A DNA stretch of 64,000 bases from Conchocele bisecta. Its lineage: Eukaryota; Mollusca; Bivalvia; Lucinida; Thyasiridae. The position numbers and the translations under genes are program-made. Under the pieces are notes generated by a model that was not told where the DNA came from, ran no database searches, and saw nothing but the letters and a program-made list of their open reading frames with translations. Of this stretch, positions 1 through 10,121 are shown one piece after another. The stretch is taken from positions 37,730,242 through 37,794,241 of the forward strand of contig CM055277.1 of assembly GCA_029237695.1 (NCBI GenBank), in the 5' to 3' direction. The first letter of the stretch is position 1. Every line of letters begins with the position of its first letter.

Positions 1-110
1 GTGTCCAGTCACAGCCACACACTTGAAATCAAATATTCTGATTGGCTGAACGTGAGCTGGTCATTAACTGAGTCGGTCAAACAATTTTATTTCGGAGTTC
101 AATTTACAAG

Positions 111-521
111 GTGCATGATCACGTGGTTACAACAACAACAACAACAATGGCTCAAAGTGTTGAAAGCGCGCCCACTCCAAAGTAAGTATTATTTTATATG
201 TTATGTAATAGGCAACGGACTTTGATGAAATATGGCGCCGCAAGCGCGTGTTCGTATGCTGCATATGGTGGTCCCGGGAGTTCGGCACATACTTATGTCG
301 TTTTCAGTAGACACGGAAATCGATTCCTCGCAAAAACGACAGAAGTTTGGGCCAAAGTACATGGACCACCAAATGCAGCTTAACAAGACGCGTTTGATGC
401 GCCATATTTCATCAAAATCCGTCACATAATAAGAACAAAATAAAAGAATACGTACTTTGAATCGGAGGGCTTCTGGAAGTTTCAGTACTTGTTGTTTTTG
501 TTGTTGTAGCCACGTGATCAT
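111..521. repeat. Foldback (MITE-like) element
   Basis: The left arm (about 111-250) and right arm (about 395-521) are inverted copies of each other. Both contain CACGTGGTTACAACAAC or its complement near the outer end and TTTGATGAAATATGGCGC near the inner end. The two outer ends also carry a CAA run. The short reading frames in both arms look alike only because the arms are copies; no transposase is present. Non-autonomous DNA element, family unknown. Confidence 0.7.
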
Positions 522-632
522 ACACCCTGACTTACAAGTACATGATTGGAATTTTTATCACATGTCCAGATTGAAGTTTTCTACACTGAGACGAAAATTA
601 GGCTATGATAGCAAAGATTTGAATATAGATAT

Positions 633-1667
633 ACTGTCTGTTGCACTAAGCCTACCCAAATGTTATAGCCATATAAACAATGCAAAAACAATATTCTTTT
701 TCGATAATGTTAAATTTTATCAAAATTTAAGAATGAGCCTTCTTTTTATTTCGTTAAATTTACTCAAATATTGATTTTATTACGAAAAATGTATTTGTAT
801 ATGGGAATTTAAAGGTACATGCCCACTCAGTAAGCACAACATGTTCTTTATAGGAATTAAATAAGTGTATAATTGTATCACTATTACACCAGTTCTAAAA
901 ATTACAAGTATGCCCACTATACAGATATAATCTGACATTTAGTAATATTTATTTTACTGATAGTAACGCGCGGTGGTATCAGGCTATTTTCATATACAAA
1001 TGAGGCATGATGTTTTTAGTTATTTATAATAATTAAATGCGTCACCTGAACAAATAATATTATAGACAGATTATAAAGTTATGATCATTGCACATCAAAA
1101 AATAAATACAGATAATAAATCGTAATGTAACATTTTAAGGAAACACGGTTTTGCGTCTGATATCAAATGTATAATAATGCCAATCAATACGTGGGGTAAT
1201 GGTGAGTGAATGTTTATTTTGCTAGGAAATGTCTCCGATATAAAGAATATTTTGTGTCTACTGAGTGGGCATGTACCTTTAACATGGGGGAAAATGAGGT
1301 GGAGGAGATGGGAGAGGAGTCAAAAAACGAAAATTGTTGGAAATTGACTCCGAAACCTGGTTAGATATCTTGGAAATGATCTAACTAAGAAAACACAATA
1401 AAATTTGAAAATTGGTCGAGTATTTCTGAAATTCTAAAAATTTCCCCATATCAAATCCCCATAGACATCTTCACTCTGTGAATATGTCTATGGGGATTTA
1501 ACATGGGGAATACAATCGCAATAAAATCAATATTTGACCAAATTTCACGAAATAAAAAGAAGGCTCATTCTTAATTGTTGCTTTAATTTAATATTATCAT
1601 AAAATATTGTTTTTTAGTTGTTTATATAGCCGTAAAATTTGGGCAGCTTTCGTGAAACAGACAGTAG
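633..1667. repeat. Large foldback element split by a nested MITE
   Basis: Arms of about 160 bp at 633-790 and 1508-1667 are inverted copies (shared inner motif AAGAATGAGCCTTCTTTTTA). Between them lie the TTAA-flanked MITE at 809-1282 and a small hairpin with CCCCATAGACAT arms at about 1454-1499. The older element was therefore present first and the MITE entered it. A diverged relative of the interior is at 4080-4360. No coding capacity. Confidence 0.7.
809..1282. mobile_element. TTAA-flanked MITE, copy 1
   Basis: Ends are perfect inverted repeats: TTAAAGGTACATGCCCACTC at the left, its complement at the right. TTAA lies at both boundaries, as expected for a piggyBac-type 4-bp target duplication, although the palindromic end also allows a TA duplication. 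Two further copies are at 2856-3883 and 8564-9293. No transposase; non-autonomous. Confidence 0.8.
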
Positions 1668-2145
1668 TGTTGACCTTGTCCGTCTGTCTGTTCATCTCTT
1701 CGTCGTCATTGTATGTACCCCGATTTTTGTCGGGTACATAATATGAGACACGCCATGCGAGTTTGTACCTAAGAAAATGTGCGATATTTCATGAAATATA
1801 TTTATCGAAGCTGTGATATTTTCTGTAAATGACGTCGAAAGATGACGAAATTTTCGTCAACTTCCAAGTGTTCGGGTGCCTAATATCTATGTAACCGTAA
1901 GTCGGATTGACTTGAAACGTCATATGCTTATTAGTCATCATCCATATTTTCCTTCTGTGGCCCACGCATGCAGGCCCCTGTCCCAAAGGTCAAGGTCAAA
2001 TGACTTAGAGATGTACAGTTTCGTTGCGTTAAAGTGTGTCGGGGGTATATCGATGGGTATATTTTTGTCTAATTGAGCAGTGTGACGTACATGTACTGTA
2101 TCTATTTTATTTTTCACTTTCGCCGCAATTGTTATTATAACCCTG
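1668..2145. repeat. Intergenic stretch with a diverged GGTCAAGGTCAAA-type repeat fragment
   Basis: A short hairpin (GTACCC/GGGTAC arms) lies at about 1714-1737. Around 1900-2010 sits sequence of the kind GTCATCATCCATATTTTCC ... AAGGTCAAGGTCAAATGACTT, which resembles the stretch at about 40080-40400 and the cores of the tandem elements at 42-45 kb. It looks like a single decayed unit of such an element. No gene seen. Confidence 0.45.
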
Positions 2146-2244
2146 GGGGCCGTTTCACTAAACTTCATACGACTAAATGTTCGTAAGTGCACATTTTTGA
2201 TCGTCTAGATATTTCAATTGATGGAGTTACATGTATTGCGCATA
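2146..2244. mobile_element. Truncated foldback MITE (CCGTTTCACTAAAC family)
   Basis: The left end GGCCGTTTCACTAAACTTC and the following TCGTAAGTGCACA match the left halves of the elements at 6269, 7125 and 63661. The copy stops at the point where full copies have their palindromic centre (GCATATG), and a 26-bp minisatellite takes over there. No right half is seen. Confidence 0.75.
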
Positions 2245-2498
2245 TGCTGCACAGTGGTACTGACACACAATGCTGCACAGTGGTACTGACACACAATGAT
2301 GCACAGTGGTACTGACACACAATGCTGCACAGTGGTACTGACACACAATGCTGCACAGTGGTACTGCACAGTGGTACTGACACACAATGCTGCACAGTGG
2401 TACTGACACACAATGCTGCACAGTGGTACTGACACACAATGCTGCACAGTGGTACTGACACACAATGCTGCACAGTGGTACTGACACACAATGCTGCA
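2245..2498. repeat. 26-bp minisatellite, about 9.5 units
   Basis: The unit is TGCTGCACAGTGGTACTGAC plus ACACAA. Units are nearly identical; one is lengthened by a partial internal duplication (2349-2387). Because 26 is not a multiple of three, all three minus-strand frames read as cysteine-rich repeats with no protein meaning. Confidence 0.95.
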
Positions 2499-2855
2499 TA
2501 AACGCTGCTACCAGACAAAAGCGACTTTCGGATATACGTGACCTGTGTAGATCTTCATCATTATAATGTATGCGCATACAATCGGAGATCATAACTGTTG
2601 TCCGGTGGTCATACACACTGTTTGATTGACGGAAGTGCAAGTAGGGTGGGTCGTGATCAGACTGTGCGAATGTAAACAAATCTAGAGCTGGTGCTACGTT
2701 GGTCGCAACATCGTAGGAAATGTTCATTTTCTCAGTCCGCGGCCTATATAGACATATTTAATAGCAATTAAATGCCAAGAGCAAACTATTTGTGTTATTT
2801 CTTTCTCGTCCTTGGAACTGCTGTTGCCGTCTGGTTGGCCACATATATGCCAGTA

Positions 2856-3883
2856 TTAAAGGTACATGCCCACGCAGTAGGCACAAAATGTTCTTTATAG
2901 CAATGAAATAAGTGTATAATTATGTCACTATTCCACCAGTTCTAAAAATTACGAATGCCCGCTATACAAATATAATGATTTATTAATTATCAATTTACTG
3001 TTAGCGACGCGCGGCGGTAACAGTCTATTTTGATAATGTGCGGGGACGACGACTTTCACATCACGGCTTGCGGTGCGCATGCGCAGTATACGACGCGCGC
3101 CAGTAGGCTTCCCAATATGTAAACAAGAATATCAACATCTCGAAACGTCCTGTAGCCGATTTCATCAAAATTGCAAAGTATACTTTTCTAGCAAAGTATA
3201 CTTTGAGGGAGTAATCATTTATTTTTCCTGAAATGCATTATTTCAAATAGAACTATTAACAAATGCATGTATTTCATGATTAAAAGTATGCAGAATTATT
3301 ATACTGAATTTATTACATTATCACAGCCATAATGACTGATAATGTAATAAATTCAGTATAATAACAATTAATAAATTTATCCTAAAATTGAAAATGTCTC
3401 CCTCAAAGTATACTTTGCTAGAAAAGTATGCTTTGCAATGTTGGTGAAATAGGCTACTGGACGGAAATTGTATGAAACGGCGTCGGCCAAAAAAAAAGGC
3501 GAAATGTCTGAGGGACATGCAGTACAGAGAGAGAGAGAAAGTGGTTAATATTGGCGACCAGATCACCAAATGGAAATAGTTACGTGGAGATTTAGATTTG
3601 GAATCGAACAGAGATTTTTCTTCTCAACTTCCGATACTTCACTGCGCATGTCAAATATGTGATATGATTGACCGTGTCACGTGACGCGTGTTGGTAAAAC
3701 TAGCACGAGTTCGGAAAATACCCTTTCTGATCGCGGCATATAAAATGCGATATAACACCAATTAACACGCGCCGTAATTAAAAAATAACTCGTTAGTGGG
3801 TAGACAAATGGCTCATATAAGGCATGACAGAAAATGAAAAGTAATAGTACAGTGTAACCTGCTGCGTGGGCATGTACCTTTAA
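2856..3883. mobile_element. TTAA-flanked MITE, copy 2, with nested foldback
   Basis: Bounded by TTAAAGGTACATGCCCACGC and its complement, with TTAA at both edges. It is longer than copy 1, partly because the foldback at 3149-3460 is inserted and partly because of extra unique sequence (3030-3120 and 3600-3700). It may be closer to the parent element than the other two copies. No convincing transposase frame. Confidence 0.75.
3149..3460. mobile_element. Foldback MITE with GCAAAGTATACTTT arms, copy 1
   Basis: Ends CCTGTAGCCGATTTCATCAA and its diverged complement, then GCAAAGTATACTTTTCTAGC in both arms. An inner inverted pair ATACTGAATTTATTACATTA surrounds a short loop. The second copy is at 5604-5900. 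It lies inside TTAA MITE copy 2, so it inserted later. Confidence 0.75.
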
Positions 3884-4079
3884 TTCCATTTTTGGCCGAA
3901 TTACGTCTGAACTGTTTATGCCTCGGCTCACAATAGTATTTGAAACGAGGAGTATTACTGTCAGTTCCACGTTTTGCCGCCGAGACAAAGTTTCGGCTCT
4001 TAAACACATTAAATCTAAAAATAAATATTTAAATGTACGTATACTTATTAACAGTCACCCTCCGTATTTATGTACAAGT

Positions 4080-4368
4080 ATTTGATAAAAATCAATCAAT
4101 ATTGATTTTATTGCGAAGAAAAGAATTTTCCTATGGAAATAGAACATGGAGCAAACATGAGCTGGATCTTGACGGCATGATGGCTGAAAGACGAAACAAA
4201 TGGAAATTCAGTCTAGAACCTGATTGGATAACCTGAAAATGATATAACTAAGACAATAAAAATGAGATTTTGAAAATCTGTCCACAAATTCATAAATTAT
4301 TTCTAACAAAAGATCTATTTTAGCCCCCATGTTACATTCCTCTATGTATGTATATATATATATATATT
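4080..4368. repeat. Diverged copy of the 633-1667 foldback interior, with TA microsatellite
   Basis: TCAATATTGATTTTATTGCG, ACCTGATTGGATA and GAAAATGATATAACTAAGA follow in the same order as related words at about 1327-1420 and 1510-1535. The copy ends near a TA microsatellite (about 4350-4368). Decayed and non-coding. Confidence 0.5.
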
Positions 4369-5603
4369 CGTTATAAAGAAAGTAATAACTCTAAGTTACA
4401 GGTTTCATGACTTAATTAATACTTATTAACGTAAACCTTACCGGTTTCGTTAGACTCTTCAAGGGTTTATGGGAGAAAGTTTTATTTTTCGCGATAAAAA
4501 TCATATAATAAATATTTCATGGAATTTCAAATAAAAACAATTGCGAGGGTGATTTTTAGTGAAAATGTACTTACATAGATATTTAATAGTTGTTATGCTT
4601 TCTGCATGCGTACATTAGTTTATATTGTGGCCGGCCTGCTTGGTGGCCATCTTGTATTGCGCAGCTAGCACAACGTTAGCGCGTGACGTCCTATTGTATT
4701 CAGAATGGTGCCATGTACATTTACTGAACAATTAAGCTTTCTGCATCAAAGTTCGTGCTGTCTTGGACCTACTGCTCCCGTCCTATATCGATTTGATCAC
4801 TGCGTTTTGTTCGTTCGCCACGGTACCATATGAAGCGATATCGTTTCCACTCGGCTAAGCACATTGCAATGCCGACACTGGCATGTCAAAAGAAATGGCT
4901 TTTATATTATTTAAATCAGTTGCAAGTGGGATGAGCGGATCACGGCCGGTTTATGGCTGTCACAAACAGACGTCATCGGCGGCCTCTCGACCTCACCTAT
5001 CCGCAAATGTCGCCGGGGCTGCAGAAACGGCACTTACAGTGTACTCATGGGCGTCACATTATTGAAAAGGGGCTTCAACTTTCAGCTGTGGAAGCAAACG
5101 AAATATGTAAGGAGTCCGGAGGTTGCACTGTGGTTTGAATATTATAATGTCTGTCCATTCATGCACCGACCTCATTTAAAAATATTCCTGCTGGCTCCAA
5201 AAAAGGGGGTTCGTACGAACCCATTGAACTCCCACCCCACCCCCTGATGACGCCCTTGCTTACCGTATTTGTGACCGGCCTGACGCCTGCTCTGAATATT
5301 TGTCCATGTATCATGACATGGATGTCTGCGGTCTGTTAGAAGTATGAATGGCGTTTCACTGACTAAATGGCGAGAAATTCAGACATTGTTCAGACTGCAG
5401 CAGCACCATATCGTCTGATCTACATTTGTGGCAATCCGAATTTTCTGTCTGTAACGCAGATTGACTCACAAAGGCGTAAGTCGCCCTGTGTTAAAGACAG
5501 AAAAGTTGGGTTACTGTTGTGGTAAAGGTGAGGCGCATCATTTCAGCAGTCAATTTCACAAATGTCATTGCAAACAAAAACATCCAGCGATGTCGGCTGC
5601 AAT
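4369..5603. other. Stretch without recognisable gene
   Basis: No coding region, splice-site pair or clear repeat boundaries. One ACAAGATGGCC-type word lies on the minus strand at about 4642. The words GTAAGGAGTCCGGAGGTTGC (about 5106) and AGGGGGTTCGTACGAACCC (about 5204) look like pieces of dispersed repeats; the first recurs at about 7616. Open frames here are under 100 codons and resemble nothing I know. Confidence 0.5.
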
Positions 5604-5900
5604 CTGTAGCATATTTCACCAACATTGCAAAGTATACTTTTCTAGCAAAGTATACTTTGAGGGAGAAATTTTCAATTTTAGGATAAATTTATTCATTTTT
5701 ATTATACTGAATTTATTACATATCACAGCCATTTTGGCTGTGATAATGTAATAAATTCAGTATAATAATTCTGCATACTTTTAATAATCATATATATGCA
5801 GTCGTTAGTTCTAGATTTCGGGAAAAATGTATGATTACTCCCTCAAAGTATACTTTGCTAGATAAGTATACTTTGCAATATTGATGAAATCGGCTACTGG
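5604..5900. mobile_element. Foldback MITE with GCAAAGTATACTTT arms, copy 2
   Basis: Same arms as at 3149-3460. The central inverted pair ATACTGAATTTATTACAT with TCACAGCCA/TGGCTGTGA forms an almost loop-free palindrome at about 5704-5766. The right end is GATGAAATCGGCTACTGG. Confidence 0.75.
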
Positions 5901-6268
5901 TATTATGCAGAAAGCTGTCCAGCTGACACGATCCTGTGTATTACCTTTTAACCCGGATGTTATGAATATGAGGTTTCCGTGCCACCAACCGACGGTGCTA
6001 GCGTTGTTCGATCAGTAATATTCTTGCATGCTGGAATAAGTTCTCAACAACAAAAAAAACACGGAGAATTGCTTCCGTCAGAAACAAAACATAGATCGGA
6101 AATCGCGCGGATTTATATGCAATTTATTGCTATCCCCCTGAAGAGGGGTCGATAATTCCTATTTAACGTTGGACTCGGAAACATTAGTATTCATCCAATT
6201 TGTATACCAGTTGAGCCAGCAGATATGCGGCTGTGTCTGGGCTTACGGCATTCACAACCAGTTCAAGG
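5901..6268. other. Stretch without recognisable gene
   Basis: Unique-looking sequence between two MITEs. A short A run lies at about 6052. I see no gene, RNA or repeat boundary here. Confidence 0.4.
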
Positions 6269-6507
6269 GGCCGTTTCACCAAACTTCGTACGACTAAAAA
6301 GTTAGTAAGTGCACAATTATGATAGTCTGTAAATTTCACATTAACAATGTGTTCTTGTAAACACATATTGGATTTACATTTATTGAGCATAGGTTGCATA
6401 TGCAGCATATGTTCAATAAATGTAAATCCATCAATTGAAATTTCCAGACGATCCTAAATGTGCACTTACGAACATTTTAGTCGTACGAAGTTTAGTGACA
6501 CGGCACC
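6269..6507. mobile_element. Foldback MITE, CCGTTTCACTAAAC family, full copy
   Basis: Starts GGCCGTTTCACCAAACTTCG and ends with the near-complement TTTAGTGACACGGC. The arms are inverted along the whole length, with TAGTCGTACGAAGTTTAG on the right. The centre is the palindromic GCATATGCAGCATATG. About 239 bp, no coding capacity. Confidence 0.85.
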
Positions 6508-6869
6508 CCAGACCTGATCAGCCTGCACAGCTGCACGCTGTCATTAGCATCTGCACCGACCTTCATCCAGTCAGTAAAACTGTCGTGCTTAAAATAAAAC
6601 AGTACCACATGAGAGTGCAGCAGATCATGAGCCACACAGCCACACTGGTCAAACTGGCGACTTAATTTAATTATGGACAGTCTCCCTACAAAGCCACGGA
6701 TGTTTGGAGAGATCATGTGCGGATTCAGGGGGGGGCGGACCCGGCGTGCACTCCCCCCCCTCAACCTAACATTCGCCGAGTAAATATTATTTACAAGTTA
6801 CAAGGCACGTTTTTTGCTCCAAAATGCGTCAGAACGCAGGAAATGCGATGTAGATTTCAAAACAAATCA
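6508..6869. other. Stretch without recognisable gene
   Basis: Contains a GGGGGGGCGGACCCGG / CTCCCCCCCCTCAA pair at about 6728-6766 that looks like part of a dispersed repeat. No gene seen. Confidence 0.4.

Positions 6870-6910
<41 letters not shown>
6870..6910 (+). repeat. Poly-G tract (41 G)
   Basis: An uninterrupted run of 41 G on the plus strand. It could form intramolecular G-quadruplexes. Its true length is doubtful because homopolymers this long are poorly sequenced. Confidence 0.95.
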
Positions 6911-6911
<1 letters not shown>

Positions 6912-7124
6912 ATGCGCTAGTCAAGTATTCCAAAATAGTTACGTCCCCCCTCTATAGTTTTGTGCAACTACTAACGCGACATAATTCGTCAATTATCTAC
7001 ACATTTACCGTTCCGAACTTTCGGACCGCTTTTATACAGTCAACATACACATTGCCGAATATACTGACCCACTGCTGCACTCCGCGCCGGCGTATTTTTT
7101 TCACGTCGAGGATTAGGCGCCGGG

Positions 7125-7363
7125 GGCCCGTTTCACTAAAGTTCGTACGACTAAAATGTTCGTAAGTGCAAAATTAGGATAGTCTGTACATTTCACGTTA
7201 ACAATGTTTTCTTGTAAACAATTATTGAATTTACATTTATTGAGCATAGGTTGCACTAGCAGCCTATGATCTATACATGTATTTGCAGCAATTGAAATTT
7301 CCAGACGATCCTAATTTTGCACTTACGAATATTTTAGTCGTACGCAGTTTAGTGAAACGGCCG
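7125..7363. mobile_element. Foldback MITE, CCGTTTCACTAAAC family, full copy
   Basis: Starts GGCCCGTTTCACTAAAGTTC and ends TTTAGTGAAACGGCC, with inverted arms TTCGTAAGTGCAAAATTAGG and CCTAATTTTGCACTTACGAA. Same family and length as 6269-6507. Confidence 0.85.
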
Positions 7364-7576
7364 CCGGATTCCTGGCGAATTCACATTCAGTTACATACAC
7401 AAGAAACGATTGAAGTTTTCCACGTGAAACATTGCCCGCAGCACCAGTGCGACCGAGCTGTACGTCATCACGTGACGATGCCCACAACCGAGATTATGTG
7501 GTATTCGTGTCCGCATTGACGACATCTGTCTGCCATAAAGCGTGCTGATACCCGCCTGTCAATGTCTGTCGGCGTT

Positions 7577-7826
7577 CACGCTTCGCTGCTGTTTCCATGG
7601 CAGCTCCAACTTGACGTAAGGAGTCCGGAGGTTGCCCCTTGACCCCTGACATATTTCTGTTGCTTCAAGGCCCCGGAAAGATTTTGATTTCTAGAAGCCA
7701 AATGCTGCATTTGGGTGGGTATGTTTCTACAACTACGGCTATTAAAAACATTAATATAAAAATATATAAATGTAAGTACTTTTTCACGCTTCGCTGCTGT
7801 TTCCATGGCAGCTCCAACTTGACGTC
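7577..7826 (+). repeat. 41-bp direct repeat pair around a 170-bp segment
   Basis: The word CACGCTTCGCTGCTGTTTCC and the following ATGGCAGCTCCAACTTGACG occur at about 7579-7617 and again at about 7788-7826 with almost no change. The enclosed segment begins with AAGGAGTCCGGAGGTTGC, also seen near 5107. This may be a long target duplication, a two-copy tandem repeat, or the result of unequal exchange. Confidence 0.6.
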
Positions 7827-8396
7827 CGATGAACTTACATCTAATACATACCGTAAAACCGTTAACCCTTTCATCCCTAAGTAACTGATATACACTCTTC
7901 CATGCATACTTTTGAAATATTTCATTAATAAATCAAAGTATTGAAAGTACTGAAATATGTTATCTCCACACAGACTGATCGGTGTGTGGGGTAAGTTAAC
8001 TTACACACTGGTGTAACTTGCATCGTCAGTACTAACATATATCGAAAATCGTCCACCCCCTTGTACTGCTAGCACCGTACGTACTGTCCCGTGATACCTA
8101 AAGATAATAGCTGCTGTATTCGTACGCACGAAATGTCTTGATTAGTATCTTCCAGAATTTAACTGATAAACTGAGCAAAAAACTGTGAAAACTATAGAGA
8201 ATAGCATATGTAGAGTTTTAGATACAAAGAAAGACAGATCAAAACGCCATAGGATAAGTTGGCATAGGGCACTATTCTTGGTCGTACTCGCAGTTTAGAC
8301 GTATCACGCTCAATACGTGACACAATATGCGATCTCAAGGGAGATAACATATAAAAAGTGGTGTTTTTGTTAAAATCAGAATATATTCACACACAG
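7827..8396. other. Stretch without recognisable gene
   Basis: AT-rich, no open frame of note, no repeat boundaries recognised. Confidence 0.4.
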
Positions 8397-8452
8397 TGCA
8401 GATCCTGATGAGACGGCTTGTTACGAGCCGGATCATCTGGATCTACACTGTT
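8397..8452. repeat. Imperfect palindrome with GATCCTGATGAGACGGC arm
   Basis: GTGCAGATCCTGATGAGACG and GGATCATCTGGATCTACAC form inverted arms around CTTGTTACGAG. A related palindrome (GATGAGCCGGCTCGTAATGA ... TCTCATCAAGATCTACACC) lies at about 63934-63975. Probably the remnant of a dispersed foldback. Confidence 0.55.
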
Positions 8453-8563
8453 TGCAAATATTGCGAAAGTGGTCTCATGAAAGGGTTGACCCAGAAATAC
8501 TTGAGTGTGGTTAACTCTGTTTCACCATCATCAATATCCGCTGATAATGCCTGCTCATGACCA

Positions 8564-9293
8564 TTAAAGGTACATGCCCACTCAGTAGGCACAAAATGTT
8601 CTTTATAGAAATTAAATAAGTTTGTCATTATTCCATAAGTTCTAAAAATTACGAGTGCCAGCTATACAGATATAATCATTCAGTAATATTTATTTTACTG
8701 ATCGTGACTCGCGGTGGTATCAGGCTCATTTCATATACAAATGAGGCATGCTAGTTTTTTCATTATTTTCGACATATTATAGAGTGGCATATAGGCAAAT
8801 AGATTTCAGACCATGCTGCGGTACATGGTACTAATACATATGGGCCGCGCTCTGTGAAAACCGGTATTGATTGCACATCAAAATATAGGTGGCCGGATTA
8901 GCTCAGTAGGTAGAGCATCAGAAGAATAGAGACCCCGGGTTCGATTCCCACCTCAACCTGCTCCGAATGGCCGATTCGGCGTGTCCTTTGGCAAGACAAC
9001 TTCGTGCTAGCCTAGTCCTATCGGATGGGGACTTAAATGGTCGGTCCCGACATGCAAGGTCATCGAGCCAGTGCCGTCGTAAAATCAAAGCATTTACATT
9101 TACATCAAAAAATAAATACAGAGAATAAATAGTAATGTCTGTTAACATTTTAAGGAAACACGGTTATCGCGTGGAAATTTACATCTGATATAAAATGCGT
9201 GGGGTAATGGTGAATGTATGTTTATTTTGCCAGAAAATGTCTCGGATAATATAAATAACATGCTGTGCCTACTGAGTGGGCATGTACCTTTAA
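8564..9293. mobile_element. TTAA-flanked MITE, copy 3, with nested SINE
   Basis: Ends TTAAAGGTACATGCCCACTC and its complement with TTAA at both edges. The interior follows copy 1 (AGTAATATTTATTTTACTGA; TGTTTATTTTGCCAGAAAAT). Two extra pieces are present: the tRNA-derived SINE at 8884-9101 and a segment with CATATGGGCCGCGCTCTGTG at about 8838. Confidence 0.8.
8884..9101 (+). mobile_element. tRNA-derived SINE
   Basis: A tRNA-like head carries a good RNA polymerase III A box TAGCTCAGTAGG (8899-8910) and B box GGTTCGATTCC (8938-8948). A non-tRNA body follows (CCTTTGGCAAGACAACTTCG) and ends in short tandem CATTTACATTTACAT. ACATCAAAA flanks it at 8875-8883 and 9102-9110, and the uninterrupted sequence exists in MITE copy 1, so this is a real insertion. 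It is not a functional tRNA gene: the acceptor and anticodon arms are not kept. Confidence 0.8.
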
Positions 9294-9590
9294 ACATACG
9301 TGTACACATGTTTTGGAGCGATCTGGTGGGATCACAGTGGAACTTCTCAAAGACGGATGCCCTGAGGAGGACACGACACTTTATAAACACGACACCCCCG
9401 AGAGGTACTGCATTGTTAGGCCCTGTGCGTACCAGCATACACTATGAAGAATAATGAAGAATAGTTTATTGCATCGAGGCAACTGCCTCATGAGCATACA
9501 TACATGGCTATGGTATAATATACGTACAATGCAAGATGGCGTACATGGGTAAACTACTAAATATAATAAATGCAGAAACATCACAATCGT

Positions 9591-9665
9591 GGCATATAGG
9601 CAAATACATTTCAGACCATGCTGCGGTCACTAATACATATGGGCCTCGCTCTGTGAAAACCGGCC
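9591..9665 (+). repeat. Dispersed repeat segment (CATATGGGCCTCGCTCTGTG)
   Basis: GGCATATAGGCAAATACATT ... CAGACCATGCTGCGGT ... CATATGGGCCTCGCTCTGTGAAAACCGG matches 8781-8870 in the same orientation and, in part, 18766-18806 in inverted orientation. Probably the end of a common MITE. Confidence 0.65.
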
Positions 9666-9980
9666 TTGATGACAAAATTTTCGATTTGCATTTTTTATAT
9701 TTCTTGATGCGGACACCTTTCACAAACAATATGCTGAAAAGAAAATGCAAATATGTTTCTTAGTTTTTGTTTTATCTCACTTTTTGTAGCACCATGTGAA
9801 TCACGCAAGGAAAAAAAAAAGTAACGTCATCGAGAAAATGACGTTATGGAAACGCCGACGTTTGTACAATGCAACACAACAGCCTACATTAAAAATGCCT
9901 GTTCATAGACGCATTGACTGTGCATGCTGTAAACTGTATTTGCTGATAAGTTACCCTGGGCTGGGGGTTCTAATTTGAAG
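9666..9980. other. Left flank of the 8.6-kb element, no gene seen
   Basis: No coding potential recognised. AACGTCATCGAGAAAATGAC at about 9823 has weak inverted resemblance to 18680-18760 on the other side of the large element. Confidence 0.4.
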
Positions 9981-10121
9981 TTTAGCACATGTCAGAGTCT
10001 TCATTAGGTTTAAGACTTGATTTTGGTAGATTAGCCATTAGCAATTAAAAATCAAAACATTAACCAAAAATATCGGTGTAGTCTGACCTATTTAAAAGGT
10101 CAAAGGTCAAATGAGTGCAAA
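9981..10121 (+). repeat. Left terminal inverted repeat of the 8.6-kb element
   Basis: Begins TTTAGCACATGTCAGAGTCT and runs to GGTCAAATGAGTGCAAA. It matches the reverse complement of 18444-18584, including ACCAAAAATATCGGTGTAGT. It has a GGTCA..AAAGGTCAAAGGTCA stretch. Confidence 0.9.

Noticed and set aside
2245..2498. CRISPR-like arrays here and in the 51-bp array
   Set aside because: No unique spacers between repeats; the units are contiguous tandem copies in a eukaryotic genome.
2165..2518. Cysteine-rich minus-strand frames over 2214-2500
   Set aside because: They are the 26-bp minisatellite read in three frames; no start, codon or motif evidence for a protein.
8884..8960. Functional tRNA gene
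   Set aside because: A and B boxes are good, but the acceptor and anticodon stems do not pair, and it is followed by a SINE body with target duplications.
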